NCBI GenBank assembly: GCA_947644645.1
Contig: CANSAF010000001.1
Coordinates: 62,001 to 126,000, forward strand
Length of the DNA stretch: 64,000 nucleotides
Source of the DNA: an uncultured Sporosarcina sp.
GTDB lineage: Bacteria; Bacillota; Bacilli; Bacillales_A; Planococcaceae
Reading direction: 5' to 3'
The notes under the pieces were generated by a model. The model searched no databases and was not told the origin of the DNA. It saw only the letters and a list, made by a program, of their open reading frames with translations. Position 1 is the stretch's first letter, and the number at the start of each line of letters is the position of its first letter. The translations under genes were made by a program, and so were the position numbers. Positions 54,374 to 63,386 of this stretch are shown piece after piece.

Positions 54374-55699
54374 ATGACTTATTTTTCAACAGTTAACGAA
54401 ATTAAATTTGAGGGCTCATCTTCAAAAAATCCATTTGCTTTTAAGTTTTATAATCCAGAAGAAATAATTGGTGGTAAGAAAATGGAAGATGTTTTACGTT
54501 ATGCCGTTTCTTACTGGCACACATTCACTATGGATGGTTCAGATCCATTTGGCGCAGGAACGATGAAACGTAACTGGGATCGATATAATGGAATAGATTT
54601 AGCGAAAGCTCGCGTAGATGCATCATTTGAGTTTTATGAAAAATTAGGTGTCCCCTATTTTTGTTTTCATGATATCGATATTGCGCCTGAAGGGGATAAC
54701 TTAAGAGAAACAAACCAAAACCTAGATGTTATTGTAAACATGATTCAAGATTATATGAAAAGTAGTAAAGTGAAGTTGCTTTGGAATACGGCAAATAACT
54801 TTACACATCCACGTTTTGTTCATGGAGCAGCTACATCAAGCAGTGCGGATGTCTTTGCTTATTCCGCGGCAAAAGTAAAAAAAGGATTAGAAATTGGTAA
54901 AGAACTAGGTGCCGAAAACTATGTGTTTTGGGGTGGTCGAGAGGGCTATGAAACACTTTTAAATACGAATATGAAGCTAGAGTTAGACAATCTTGCACGT
55001 TTTTATAAAATGGCCATTGATTATGCGGAAGAAATTGGCTTTGATGCACAGTTTTTAATTGAGCCGAAGCCAAAAGAGCCTACGACACATCAATATGATT
55101 ATGATGTTGCGACAAGCCATGCATTTTTGCAAAATTATGGACTTGAGAATCATTTTAAATTTAATATTGAAGCGAATCATGCAACGCTTGCGGGACATAC
55201 GTTTGAACATGAGCTACATTATGCGCGCATTCATAATATGCTAGGTTCGGTAGATGCAAACCAGGGAGATCCACTACTTGGCTGGGATACGGATGAATTT
55301 CCAACTGACTTATGGTCTACGACACTTGCGATGTATGAAATCCTTAAAAATGGAGGACTAGGAAGAGGCGGCTTAAATTTTGACGCGAAGGTTCGTCGTG
55401 GCTCTTTTGAACAAGAAGATTTATTCCACGCACATATTGCAGGGATGGATGCATTTGCAGTTGGTTTAAAAGTTGCACAACAGTTAATTGACGATAAGGT
55501 TTTAGAGACGATTCTTGAAAATCGTTATGAGAGTTATGAAAGCGGAATTGGGCTAGATATCGTAAAAGGAGCTTCAGACTTCCATAAACTTGAAAAACAT
55601 GCTCTGAATTTATCAACAATTGAACAATCATCAGGCCGTTTAGAACAAATTAAAGCGACAATCAATCAGTATCTTTTGAAAGCGTTTACTAAAAAATGA
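54374..55699 (+). CDS. xylA: Xylose isomerase
   Basis: It converts D-xylose to D-xylulose using two divalent metals. The 441-residue class II enzyme has [14 protein letters not shown] (catalytic His), [29 protein letters not shown] and [13 protein letters not shown] (metal ligands). The ATG at 54374 follows GGGGGT. xylB begins 29 bp after its stop. Confidence 0.97.
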   Translation: MTYFSTVNEIKFEGSSSKNPFAFKFYNPEEIIGGKKMEDVLRYAVSYWHTFTMDGSDPFGAGTMKRNWDRYNGIDLAKARVDASFEFYEKLGVPYFCFHDIDIAPEGDNLRETNQNLDVIVNMIQDYMKSSKVKLLWNTANNFTHPRFVHGAATSSSADVFAYSAAKVKKGLEIGKELGAENYVFWGGREGYETLLNTNMKLELDNLARFYKMAIDYAEEIGFDAQFLIEPKPKEPTTHQYDYDVATSHAFLQNYGLENHFKFNIEANHATLAGHTFEHELHYARIHNMLGSVDANQGDPLLGWDTDEFPTDLWSTTLAMYEILKNGGLGRGGLNFDAKVRRGSFEQEDLFHAHIAGMDAFAVGLKVAQQLIDDKVLETILENRYESYESGIGLDIVKGASDFHKLEKHALNLSTIEQSSGRLEQIKATINQYLLKAFTKK

Positions 55700-55728
55700 C
55701 GATTTTTATTTTATAGGGAGATGTTTTA

Positions 55729-57228
55729 GTGGAATATGTAATCGGTATTGATTTAGGAACAAGTGCGGTTAAAATTGTACTCGTTAATCAACTTGGCGAA
55801 GTCGTTCAAGAGATATCGAGAGAATATCTGTTAATCAATCAGCAATCAGGATATAGTGAGCAAAATCCAGAGGATTGGGTTGAGCAAACGTTTTTAGGAT
55901 TAGCTGAACTGATGAAAGCATTTTCCGAAGATCCAGCTACTATCAAAGGTTTAAGTTTCTCAGGACAAATGCATGGACTCGTATTATTAGACGAGAATAA
56001 GCAAATACTACGAAATGCAATTCTTTGGAATGATACAAGAACAACGGAAGAGTGTCAGCAGATTTATGAGGTTGTGGGGAAAGAAAAGTTACTGCAGATT
56101 ACCAAGAACCCTGCACTGGAAGGTTTTACTTTGCCGAAAATCCTCTGGGTTAAGCAGCATGAACCAGACTTATTTGAAAAGGTGCATACTTTTGTTTTAC
56201 CGAAAGACTACTTACGCTATCGGTTGACGAATGTTTTGCAGATGGAGTTTTCTGATGCAGCAGGGACTCTATTACTAGATATGAATAAAAGTGAATGGAG
56301 TCAAGAGATTTGTGATTTATTGAATATAGATTCGAGGATTTGCCCACAGCTCGTTCCGTCGCATGAGGAAGTCGGCGTTATCACCACTGAAGTTGCGAAG
56401 GCTACGGGTTTAACGACAAAGACACGTGTTTTTGCAGGTGGAGCAGATAATGCTTGTGGGGCGATTGGGGCAGGTATATTATCGGAGGGCAAAACACTAT
56501 GCAGTATCGGAACATCAGGCGTTGTATTATCTTACGAAGCCGAGAACAATAAAGACTTTTCTGGTAACATCCATTATTTTAATCACGGTGCGCCATCCGC
56601 TTATTATACGATGGGAGTTACTCTGTCGGCGGGGCATAGTTTAAGTTGGTTTAAAGATATATTTGCTGAAAACGAGTCTTTCGATGAATTGTTAACTGAT
56701 ATTGGTGATGTTCCCTTAGGTTCGAATGGAATACTCTTTACACCATATTTAGCGGGAGAGAGAACGCCACATTCAGATGCGGTTATTCGAGCAAGTTTTA
56801 TTGGATTAGAAAGTACCCATCAAAGGAGAGATCTTTTACGTGCTGTGCTAGAGGGAATCACTTTTTCACTGCATGAATCGATTGAAATATTTCGTCGAAA
56901 TGGAAAGAAAATAGAAACAATCGTATCTATTGGTGGAGGCGCTAAAAATGATGACTGGCTACAAATGCAAGCAGATATTTTTAACGCGAAAATTGTGAAG
57001 CTTCAAAATGAGCAAGGTCCTGCAATTGGAGCTGCTATGCTTGCGGCATATGGGTGTGGTTGGTTTAAGACGTTGCAAGATTGTGCCAATGAATTCTTAA
57101 AGATTGATAAAGTATTTGAACCTGACCCAGCGAATGTCACAAGATACGAAGAGTTATTTGCGGTTTACCAAGAAGTTTATATACAGACTAATGAATTGAA
57201 TCAAAAACTGATGCCATTTCGTAAATAG
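55729..57228 (+). CDS. xylB: Xylulokinase
   Basis: A 499-residue FGGY-family kinase producing xylulose-5-phosphate for the pentose phosphate pathway. Motifs are YVIGIDLGTSAVKIVLV at the start, SFSGQMHGLVLLD, AGGADNACGAIGAG and SIGGGAKNDDWLQMQADI. The GTG start follows TAGGGAGATG. Confidence 0.96.
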   Translation: MEYVIGIDLGTSAVKIVLVNQLGEVVQEISREYLLINQQSGYSEQNPEDWVEQTFLGLAELMKAFSEDPATIKGLSFSGQMHGLVLLDENKQILRNAILWNDTRTTEECQQIYEVVGKEKLLQITKNPALEGFTLPKILWVKQHEPDLFEKVHTFVLPKDYLRYRLTNVLQMEFSDAAGTLLLDMNKSEWSQEICDLLNIDSRICPQLVPSHEEVGVITTEVAKATGLTTKTRVFAGGADNACGAIGAGILSEGKTLCSIGTSGVVLSYEAENNKDFSGNIHYFNHGAPSAYYTMGVTLSAGHSLSWFKDIFAENESFDELLTDIGDVPLGSNGILFTPYLAGERTPHSDAVIRASFIGLESTHQRRDLLRAVLEGITFSLHESIEIFRRNGKKIETIVSIGGGAKNDDWLQMQADIFNAKIVKLQNEQGPAIGAAMLAAYGCGWFKTLQDCANEFLKIDKVFEPDPANVTRYEELFAVYQEVYIQTNELNQKLMPFRK

Positions 57229-57510
57229 GTTGGTTGAATGGTTTTAAAAGCATTTACACCAATTGCATATATCCTATATTTATGATAATCCAAAGCTATC
57301 ATATTAGTGGGGAAACATGAGTGTTTAGAAGGTAATTTAAAACGCTTATAAGATAATGTTAGTGTGAGAGGTAGGTTGTACTGAAAAAAGGATGAGTGGT
57401 TTAGATTCTTGTTTTCTAAAGTAGACGAATCGTTATTATGTAATGGAAAATGAATATTGAGACCGGAACACAAGTAGAGAAAACATTAGAATTATCTTAT
57501 TTTCCGATTG

Positions 57511-57560
57511 CGAAATGCATGAAATCAAGTTTTATAAATTTGATTTCATGCGTTTTTTTA
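57511..57560 (+). terminator. Terminator downstream of xylAB
   Basis: GCATGAAATCAA pairs with TTTGATTTCATGC and is followed by GTTTTTTTA. It sits 280 bp after xylB, so the xyl transcript may have a long tail. Confidence 0.82.
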
Positions 57561-57611
57561 TTTTGGTTTTTCAGCTTCATAGACTCAAGTTGTCAATTGG
57601 TTTTATTTTAA

Positions 57612-57649
57612 TTTGAATGAATTTGAGTGTTTATGATTGAATTAGAATG
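57612..57649 (+). promoter_or_regulatory. Tandem direct repeat before fruR, candidate FruR operator
   Basis: TTTGAATGAATTTGAGTG (57612-57629) and TATGATTGAATTAGAATG (57632-57649) match at 14 of 18 positions and are offset by exactly 20 bp, two helical turns. DeoR-family repressors often bind such repeats. A 12-bp palindrome ATGATTAATCAT follows at 57647. Confidence 0.5.
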
Positions 57650-57698
57650 ATTAATCATGTATATTTAAAGTAATTAAGAAATGTGAAGGAGGGATTCT

Positions 57699-58451
57699 AT
57701 GTTGACGAGCGAGCGACAACAAGTGATATTAAATTTGTTAGAAGAAAAAGATACGATTAAAATACAAGAAATTATTGATATTACAAATGCTTCAGAGTCA
57801 ACTGTTAGACGTGATTTGACGGAACTTGAAAATGAACATAAATTGAAGAGGGTTCACGGAGGGGCAACCGTTTTAGGGCGTAAATTACATGAGTTGAGCG
57901 TTTTAGATAAAACATCCAAAAACATTCAAGAGAAAAAAGAATTGGCAAAATTCGCTGCTTCAATCATTCAAGAGGGTGATTGTATTTTTATAGATGCAGG
58001 TACAACAACATTCCAAATGCTACCTTATTTAAAAGAGAAAAAAGTTGTTGTGGTTACAAATGGTTTAACCCATGTAGAAGCATTAATCGAGCAGGGAATT
58101 CCGACTTATTTAACAGGAGGATATGTAAAAGGGAAAACAGGAGCGCTTGTTGGTCCGCAAACGATTCAATCTTTACAAAACTATCGATTTGATAAATGTT
58201 TTCTAGGTGTGAATGGTTTTGACGGTAAGTTTGGCTATACGACCCCTGATCCAGAGGAAGCTGCTGTTAAATATAAAGCAAGTGAATTATCACAAAAAGC
58301 ATATGTCATTGCAGACCATACGAAATACGGAGAAGTAAGTTTTTCGAATATCTGTGCAATGAGTCAAGCAACTTTAATTACAACCTCTCTTCCGGATGAA
58401 ATTTTACATGAACTGAATCAAGAAACAACTGTAGAGGTGGTTGCTTTATGA
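57699..58451 (+). CDS. fruR: DeoR-family repressor of the fructose operon
   Basis: A 250-residue protein with an N-terminal DeoR HTH (VILNLLEEKDTIKIQEIIDI, ASESTVRRDLTEL, KRVHGGA). The C-terminal sugar-isomerase-like effector domain follows (FIDAGTTTFQMLPYL, VTNGLTHVEALIEQ). FruR senses fructose-1-phosphate. Its stop overlaps the fruK start (ATGA). Confidence 0.93.
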   Translation: MLTSERQQVILNLLEEKDTIKIQEIIDITNASESTVRRDLTELENEHKLKRVHGGATVLGRKLHELSVLDKTSKNIQEKKELAKFAASIIQEGDCIFIDAGTTTFQMLPYLKEKKVVVVTNGLTHVEALIEQGIPTYLTGGYVKGKTGALVGPQTIQSLQNYRFDKCFLGVNGFDGKFGYTTPDPEEAAVKYKASELSQKAYVIADHTKYGEVSFSNICAMSQATLITTSLPDEILHELNQETTVEVVAL

Positions 58452-59374
58452 TTTATACTTGCACAATTACACCAAGTTTAGACTATACAACTTATTTGCC
58501 TACCTTTGAAATAGGGCAATTAAATCGTACAAAAGACGTTTACTATTATCCAGGTGGAAAAGGTATTAATGTTTCTCGTGTATTAAAGCGCTTACAAGTA
58601 GATAGTGTTGCGATTGGTTATGCCGGTGGTTTTGTCGGTCAATATATTCAAACATTTTTACACGATGAAGATATTGAAACTAACTTTATTGATACTGGAG
58701 AAATAACGCGAATTAACGTGAAAATCAAAGCTGAACAAGAAACGGAGTTAAATGGACCAGGACCCCAAATTACTATCAATGAACAAAAAGCATTATTTGA
58801 AAAAGTTCAGGGAATGGAGAGCGGAGATTGGTTCGTATTGGCAGGTAGTATTCCTGAAACAGTTCCAATCACATTTTTTGAGCAATTAGCAAATGAATGT
58901 TTAAAAAAGCAAGTGAGATTCGTCTTGGATACTTCTGGTACTGCATTAAAAAAACTCATTCATATGAAACCATTTTTAGTAAAACCAAATGGTGAAGAGT
59001 TAGGTGAATTATTTAATACAGTAATTACCACGACAGAAGAGGCAATTTATTATGCAAAGAAATTAATCGATTTAGGTGTGGAAAATGTTATCGTTTCGAT
59101 GGGAGGAGACGGTGCATTACTTGTAACGAAAACATTAGTCCTAACGGCTAAGGCACCAACTGGAAAAGTTATCAACACAGTCGGTGCCGGTGATTCGCTT
59201 GTCGCTGGTTTTATCGCTTCTTATGTAGCGAAAGCAGATGTGGTTGAAGCGTTTCGTTATGGTGTTGCTAGCGGTAGTGCAACAGCTTTTCGCTCTGATT
59301 TATGTGAAAGAGCCGGCGTATTAACATTAGTAGATCAAGTGCAAATTTCGGATGAGATGGATGTGAAAAAATGA
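58448..59374 (+). CDS. fruK: 1-Phosphofructokinase
   Basis: A 308-residue PfkB-family kinase making fructose-1,6-bisphosphate from fructose-1-phosphate. Motifs are YYPGGKGINVSRVLKRL (N-terminal) and INTVGAGDSLVAGF with the catalytic Asp. It overlaps both fruR and fruA by 4 bases, so all three are coupled. Confidence 0.96.
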   Translation: MIYTCTITPSLDYTTYLPTFEIGQLNRTKDVYYYPGGKGINVSRVLKRLQVDSVAIGYAGGFVGQYIQTFLHDEDIETNFIDTGEITRINVKIKAEQETELNGPGPQITINEQKALFEKVQGMESGDWFVLAGSIPETVPITFFEQLANECLKKQVRFVLDTSGTALKKLIHMKPFLVKPNGEELGELFNTVITTTEEAIYYAKKLIDLGVENVIVSMGGDGALLVTKTLVLTAKAPTGKVINTVGAGDSLVAGFIASYVAKADVVEAFRYGVASGSATAFRSDLCERAGVLTLVDQVQISDEMDVKK

Positions 59375-61281
59375 ATATTGTAGAACTTTTAACAGCAAAA
59401 ACCATTTTATTAGATGTTGAAGCAACAAATAAACAAGATGTTTTAGAAGAATTAATCAATCAGTTGGATAAAGCGGGAAAATTAAATGACTCACAATCAT
59501 TCATGCAAGATATTTTAGCTAGGGAAATGCAAAGCACAACAGGAATTGGCGATGGTATTGCAATCCCCCACGCAAAATCAGCCGCAGTTAAAAGTCCGGC
59601 AATTGCATTTGGACGATCTAAAGAAGGATTAGATTACGAGTCATTAGACGGACAACCTGCTCATCTGTTTTTTATGATTGCAGCGACAGATGGTGCAAAT
59701 GATGCACATTTAGAGGCGTTATCACGACTAGCAACATTTTTAATGGATGAAAAGTTTAGAAATGCTGTATTACATGCCGAGTCGAAAGAAGCGGTCATTC
59801 AAGCGGTAAATGATAAAGAAGCGGAATTGACAAAGCCCGAAGAACAACCAGTTGTCAAAGAAGAAACTGCTAGTACAAAAATTCTTGCGGTTACTGCTTG
59901 TCCAACGGGAATTGCGCATACATTTATGGCGGCAGAAAAACTAAATGAAACTGCAAAGGAAATGGGCGTATCAATCAAGGTAGAAACGAACGGTTCAAGC
60001 GGCGTAAAAAATCGTTTAACGGCTGAGGAAATTGCAGAGGCGGATGCTATTATTGTTGCGGCAGACACGAAAGTTGAAATGGCTCGTTTTCATGGAAAAC
60101 CGGTGATTCAAATTCCTGTTGGAAAAGCGATTTATGAAACCGAGGATATGCTAAACCGTGCGATTCAAAAAGACGCACCGATTTATTCGCATGATGGATC
60201 AGGTGAAGACGCGGAGAAGAACGAGTCACGGGGCGGCTTTTATAAGCACTTAATGAACGGTGTATCAAATATGTTGCCATTTGTAGTAGGTGGCGGAATA
60301 TTAATTGCTTTATCATTCTTCTGGGGAATTGAAGCAAGTGATCCAACAAGTCCAGACTATAATGCATTTGCAGCAATGCTAAATGCGATTGGCGGCGGAA
60401 ATGCATTCTTTTTAATGGTCCCAGTTTTAGCGGGTTTTATCGCCTCAAGTATTGCGGATCGCCCAGGATTTGCACCTGGTATGGTTGGTGGTTTAATCGC
60501 AATTACGGTGACAGGCGTTGAGGGAGCAGATGGCGGTTCAGGGTTTCTTGGCGGTTTAATCGCTGGATTTTTAGCCGGATATATTACATTATTTGTGAAG
60601 ATGGTCTTTTCTAAATTACCAAATTCTCTAGAAGGTTTAAAACCTGTATTGTTTTTCCCTGTATTTGGCATTGCACTTACAGGAATTGCAATGATGCTTA
60701 TTAATCCACCATTAACGAAAATTTATACAGGGATGACAGCATTTTTAGAAGGGTTAAGTGGAACGAATGTTGTACTTGTTGGTATTGTATTAGGTGGAAT
60801 GATGGCTATCGATATGGGGGGACCTGTGAATAAGGCAGCTTACACATTTGGTATTGCAATGCTTGAAGCACAAAACTTCACATTTATTGCAACTGTAATG
60901 GCAGCGGGGATGGTCCCACCATTAGGGGTTGCACTTGCAACGACAATATTTAAAAAGCGTTTTACAAAACAAGAAAGAGAGGCTGGAAAAACGGCTTATG
61001 CACTCGGAGCATGTTTTATTACAGAAGGAGTTATTCCTTTTGCAGCGGCCGATCCAGCACGAATCATCCCTGCTTCAGTGGCGGGAGCCGCAGTAACAGG
61101 TGGTTTGACGATGTTATTTGATATTGGTTTACGTGCGCCACATGGTGGAATCTTTGTTATGGGACTTGTGGACGGCGGCGTTGGAAGTGTTCTCTTATAT
61201 GCACTTGCAATTATTGCAGGAACGATTGTGACTGCATTATTGATTGGATTGTTGAAGCGTGGTCAAGCCGTTCATTCATAA
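59371..61281 (+). CDS. fruA: PTS fructose transporter subunit IIABC
   Basis: A 636-residue fused PTS permease. EIIA is at about 1-145 with phospho-His67 in IGDGIAIPHAKS; EIIB is at about 170-270 with phospho-Cys177 in AVTACPTGIAHTF. EIIC is at about 285-630 with several membrane segments (GGPVNKAAYTFG, APHGGIFVMGLV). It imports fructose as fructose-1-phosphate for FruK. Confidence 0.96.
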   Translation: MNIVELLTAKTILLDVEATNKQDVLEELINQLDKAGKLNDSQSFMQDILAREMQSTTGIGDGIAIPHAKSAAVKSPAIAFGRSKEGLDYESLDGQPAHLFFMIAATDGANDAHLEALSRLATFLMDEKFRNAVLHAESKEAVIQAVNDKEAELTKPEEQPVVKEETASTKILAVTACPTGIAHTFMAAEKLNETAKEMGVSIKVETNGSSGVKNRLTAEEIAEADAIIVAADTKVEMARFHGKPVIQIPVGKAIYETEDMLNRAIQKDAPIYSHDGSGEDAEKNESRGGFYKHLMNGVSNMLPFVVGGGILIALSFFWGIEASDPTSPDYNAFAAMLNAIGGGNAFFLMVPVLAGFIASSIADRPGFAPGMVGGLIAITVTGVEGADGGSGFLGGLIAGFLAGYITLFVKMVFSKLPNSLEGLKPVLFFPVFGIALTGIAMMLINPPLTKIYTGMTAFLEGLSGTNVVLVGIVLGGMMAIDMGGPVNKAAYTFGIAMLEAQNFTFIATVMAAGMVPPLGVALATTIFKKRFTKQEREAGKTAYALGACFITEGVIPFAAADPARIIPASVAGAAVTGGLTMLFDIGLRAPHGGIFVMGLVDGGVGSVLLYALAIIAGTIVTALLIGLLKRGQAVHS

Positions 61282-61310
61282 ATGAACTGTTTAGAGAAAA
61301 GGAATGAGTG

Positions 61311-61354
61311 AAAGCATTCAAAAGTCGATTTTTCGATTTTTGAATGCTTTTTTC
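61311..61354 (+). terminator. Terminator of fruRKA
   Basis: AAAGCATTCAAAA and TCGA pair with TCGA and TTTTGAATGCTTT, followed by TTTTC. Confidence 0.9.
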
Positions 61355-61388
61355 ATGAAGGTAGCGCTTAATATTCAGAAAACTGATT

Positions 61389-61417
61389 TTGGCTATCTAT
61401 TATTTTCATGCTATACT
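61389..61417 (+). promoter_or_regulatory. Promoter of the nitroreductase-family gene
   Basis: TTGGCT (61389-61394) and TATACT (61412-61417) with a 17-bp spacer. The Fur box lies just downstream. Confidence 0.72.
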
Positions 61418-61432
61418 AATGAAAGATTAATT

Positions 61433-61451
61433 GAGAATGATTTTCATTATG
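61433..61451. promoter_or_regulatory. Fur box
   Basis: GAGAATGATTTTCATTATG matches 15 of 19 positions of the classic Fur consensus (GATAATGATAATCATTATC). It sits at about +10 to +28, where bound Fur would block transcription. Confidence 0.78.
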
Positions 61452-61464
61452 GAGGGATTTTACG

Positions 61465-62037
61465 ATGACGATTGAAGGTAAAAATGCAATTGAACAAAAT
61501 ATTATTAGTCGTAGAACGATTAAAAAGTTTAAGGCTGATCCAGTTGATCCACAGGAGATTATTGAGCTTTTAAATGTTGCGAAATGGGCACCAAACCATA
61601 AGATTACTGAACCTTGGCGTTTTCAGCTTTATGTAGGAAAAGGAAAAGAGAAATTTGCACAAGCGTTTATTGATTCTCAACCGATGGAAGACGGGGAACC
61701 ATCGGAAAGAACTTTGCGTAAAGCGCAATATTATAAAGATATTCCACTTCAACTCGTTGTCATTATGCCGGAGGACCCACGTCAAAGAACTTGGGATGAA
61801 GATTACGGAGCTGTTTCGGCTTTCATTCAAAATTTCCAATTAGCTGCATGGGAACGTGGTATTGGCATGGTATGGCGTACCAATGATTGGGTATATAATC
61901 CGGTATTTAGAGAAGGTATTGGTGTGAAACCAGGTGAGAAAATTGTTGCAACTTTAATGATTGGCTATCCACAACATATTCCAGCAGCAAGACCGAGAAC
62001 GGATATTCAAGAATTTATGACGATTATTGAAGAGTGA
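61465..62037 (+). CDS. Nitroreductase-family FMN protein, Fur-regulated
   Basis: A 190-residue protein with the family N-terminus ISRRTIKKFKADPV, the LLNVAKWAPNHKITEPWRF region and the C-terminal KPGEKIVATLMIGYP. Nitroreductases are FMN-dependent NAD(P)H reductases of varied substrates. The Fur box suggests a role in low-iron growth, such as reduction of ferric chelates or a redox step for iron release; this is inference. A Bcr/CflA exporter follows after 66 bp. Confidence 0.87.
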   Translation: MTIEGKNAIEQNIISRRTIKKFKADPVDPQEIIELLNVAKWAPNHKITEPWRFQLYVGKGKEKFAQAFIDSQPMEDGEPSERTLRKAQYYKDIPLQLVVIMPEDPRQRTWDEDYGAVSAFIQNFQLAAWERGIGMVWRTNDWVYNPVFREGIGVKPGEKIVATLMIGYPQHIPAARPRTDIQEFMTIIEE

Positions 62038-62103
62038 GTTTAAAAGAATCTCATATAGAAAAAATATAATAATTACGCGAAATTAAAAGAAGGAGCGCAT
62101 TCG

Positions 62104-63315
62104 ATGGAAAAAGATTTACGAAATCACGTAAACTTACCCATTTTCTGGATCGTTTTATTGCTTGGATCATTAACTGCATTTGGTCCTTTATCGATGGATA
62201 TGTATTTGCCGGCGCTCCCGATTGTTGCAGAAGATTTACAGACAACGACTTCTTTAGCGCAACTAAGTTTAACCGCCTGTCTCATTGGTTTAGCAGTGGG
62301 GCAACTCGTGTTTGGTCCATTAAGTGATATTCATGGGCGTAGAAAACCGCTTATTTTTACATTAGTTATCTATGCAATTGCCTCCATTTTCTGTGCATTT
62401 AGTACAGAGATTTGGATGTTTATTGGACTTCGTTTTGTCCAAGGGGTTTCGGGCGCAGCGGGCATTGTCATTGCGAGAGCATCAGCACGAGATATGTATT
62501 CTGGTAAAGAACTTACAAAATTTGTTGCGTTATTAGCACTTGTAAATGGTGCTGCACCGATTTTGGCACCGATTATTGGTGGCGCAATTTTACGATTCGC
62601 AACTTGGCATACGGTGTTCTTTACATTAGGTGGCATTGGTTTGCTCATGTTTATTGCGGTTATTTTCTTTTTACCAGAAACCTTATCAGTAGAAAATCGA
62701 GCAGAAGGTAGTTTATTGGCGGTCGTAAAAACATTTGGTAGGTTATTAAAAGATCCATTATTTATGGGGATCGCGAGTACACAGGCATTTATATCGGCGA
62801 GTATGTTTGCTTATATTGCAGGCTCACCATTCGTTTTACAAAATATATATGAAGTCACACCACAACAATTTTCATTGTTTTTTGCTTTAAATGGATTGGG
62901 GATTATTATTGCTGCGCAAATGACGGGAAGGTTATCAGATCGTTTCAGTGAAATAAACTTATTGTTCACGGGGATTTTAATCTCGTTTACGGGCAGTATT
63001 TTATTATTTATTGTTGTCTGGCAGGAACTTTCGTTGTTGTGGATGGCAATTGCGTTATTTTTAGTCGTTTCAAGTTTGGGAATGGTCTCGACGACAGCAT
63101 TTTCGCTCGGTATGCAAAGTCAAGGAGATGCGGCGGGCAGCGCTTCAGCTTTTCTCGGATTACTCCCATTTTTAGGGGGTGGACTCGTTTCACCACTTGT
63201 TGGACTTCAAGGTGATTTAAGTGCGTGGCCAATGGGCATTATTATTCTAGTGTGCAGTAGTAGTGCATTGTTATTCTATTTTTTATTTGTCAGAAAAAAT
63301 GCAAGCGCGTTGTAA
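62104..63315 (+). CDS. Bcr/CflA-family MFS exporter
   Basis: A 403-residue transporter with twelve membrane segments. FGPLSMDMYLPALPIVAEDL near the start and VFGPLSDIHGRRKPL (MFS motif A) are typical for Bcr/CflA drug exporters. It could be cotranscribed with the Fur-controlled gene ahead, as no terminator is seen between them. If so, a siderophore or metallophore substrate is possible, but a general drug exporter fits equally. The start follows AAGGAG. Confidence 0.87.
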   Translation: MEKDLRNHVNLPIFWIVLLLGSLTAFGPLSMDMYLPALPIVAEDLQTTTSLAQLSLTACLIGLAVGQLVFGPLSDIHGRRKPLIFTLVIYAIASIFCAFSTEIWMFIGLRFVQGVSGAAGIVIARASARDMYSGKELTKFVALLALVNGAAPILAPIIGGAILRFATWHTVFFTLGGIGLLMFIAVIFFLPETLSVENRAEGSLLAVVKTFGRLLKDPLFMGIASTQAFISASMFAYIAGSPFVLQNIYEVTPQQFSLFFALNGLGIIIAAQMTGRLSDRFSEINLLFTGILISFTGSILLFIVVWQELSLLWMAIALFLVVSSLGMVSTTAFSLGMQSQGDAAGSASAFLGLLPFLGGGLVSPLVGLQGDLSAWPMGIIILVCSSSALLFYFLFVRKNASAL

Positions 63316-63386
63316 GGTATTCGTTTATCTTTCAACGCATGGTATAATAAAAAGGTAAAATTACATAAATGGAAGGCGGAGTAAAA

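Larger units (their letters stand above)
57229..57698. other. Intergenic region of about 470 bp between xylB and fruR
   Basis: No gene is convincing in the first 280 bp, which is AT-rich. The later part has a terminator (57511-57560) and a repeat-rich stretch before fruR (57612-57658). Confidence 0.55.

Noticed and set aside
57201-57473. A 90-codon minus-strand frame after xylB
   Set aside because: No ribosome site, overlaps the end of xylB, and composition does not look coding.
57612-57651. A sigma-A promoter for fruR
   Set aside because: Possible TTGAAT and TATGAT boxes are only 13 bp apart, and other pairings have poor -10 elements.
63307-63339. A terminator after the Bcr/CflA gene (GCGTTG...CAACGC)
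   Set aside because: The stem is only 6 bp with a 20-nt loop and no T tract follows; a TATAAT lies right after it.
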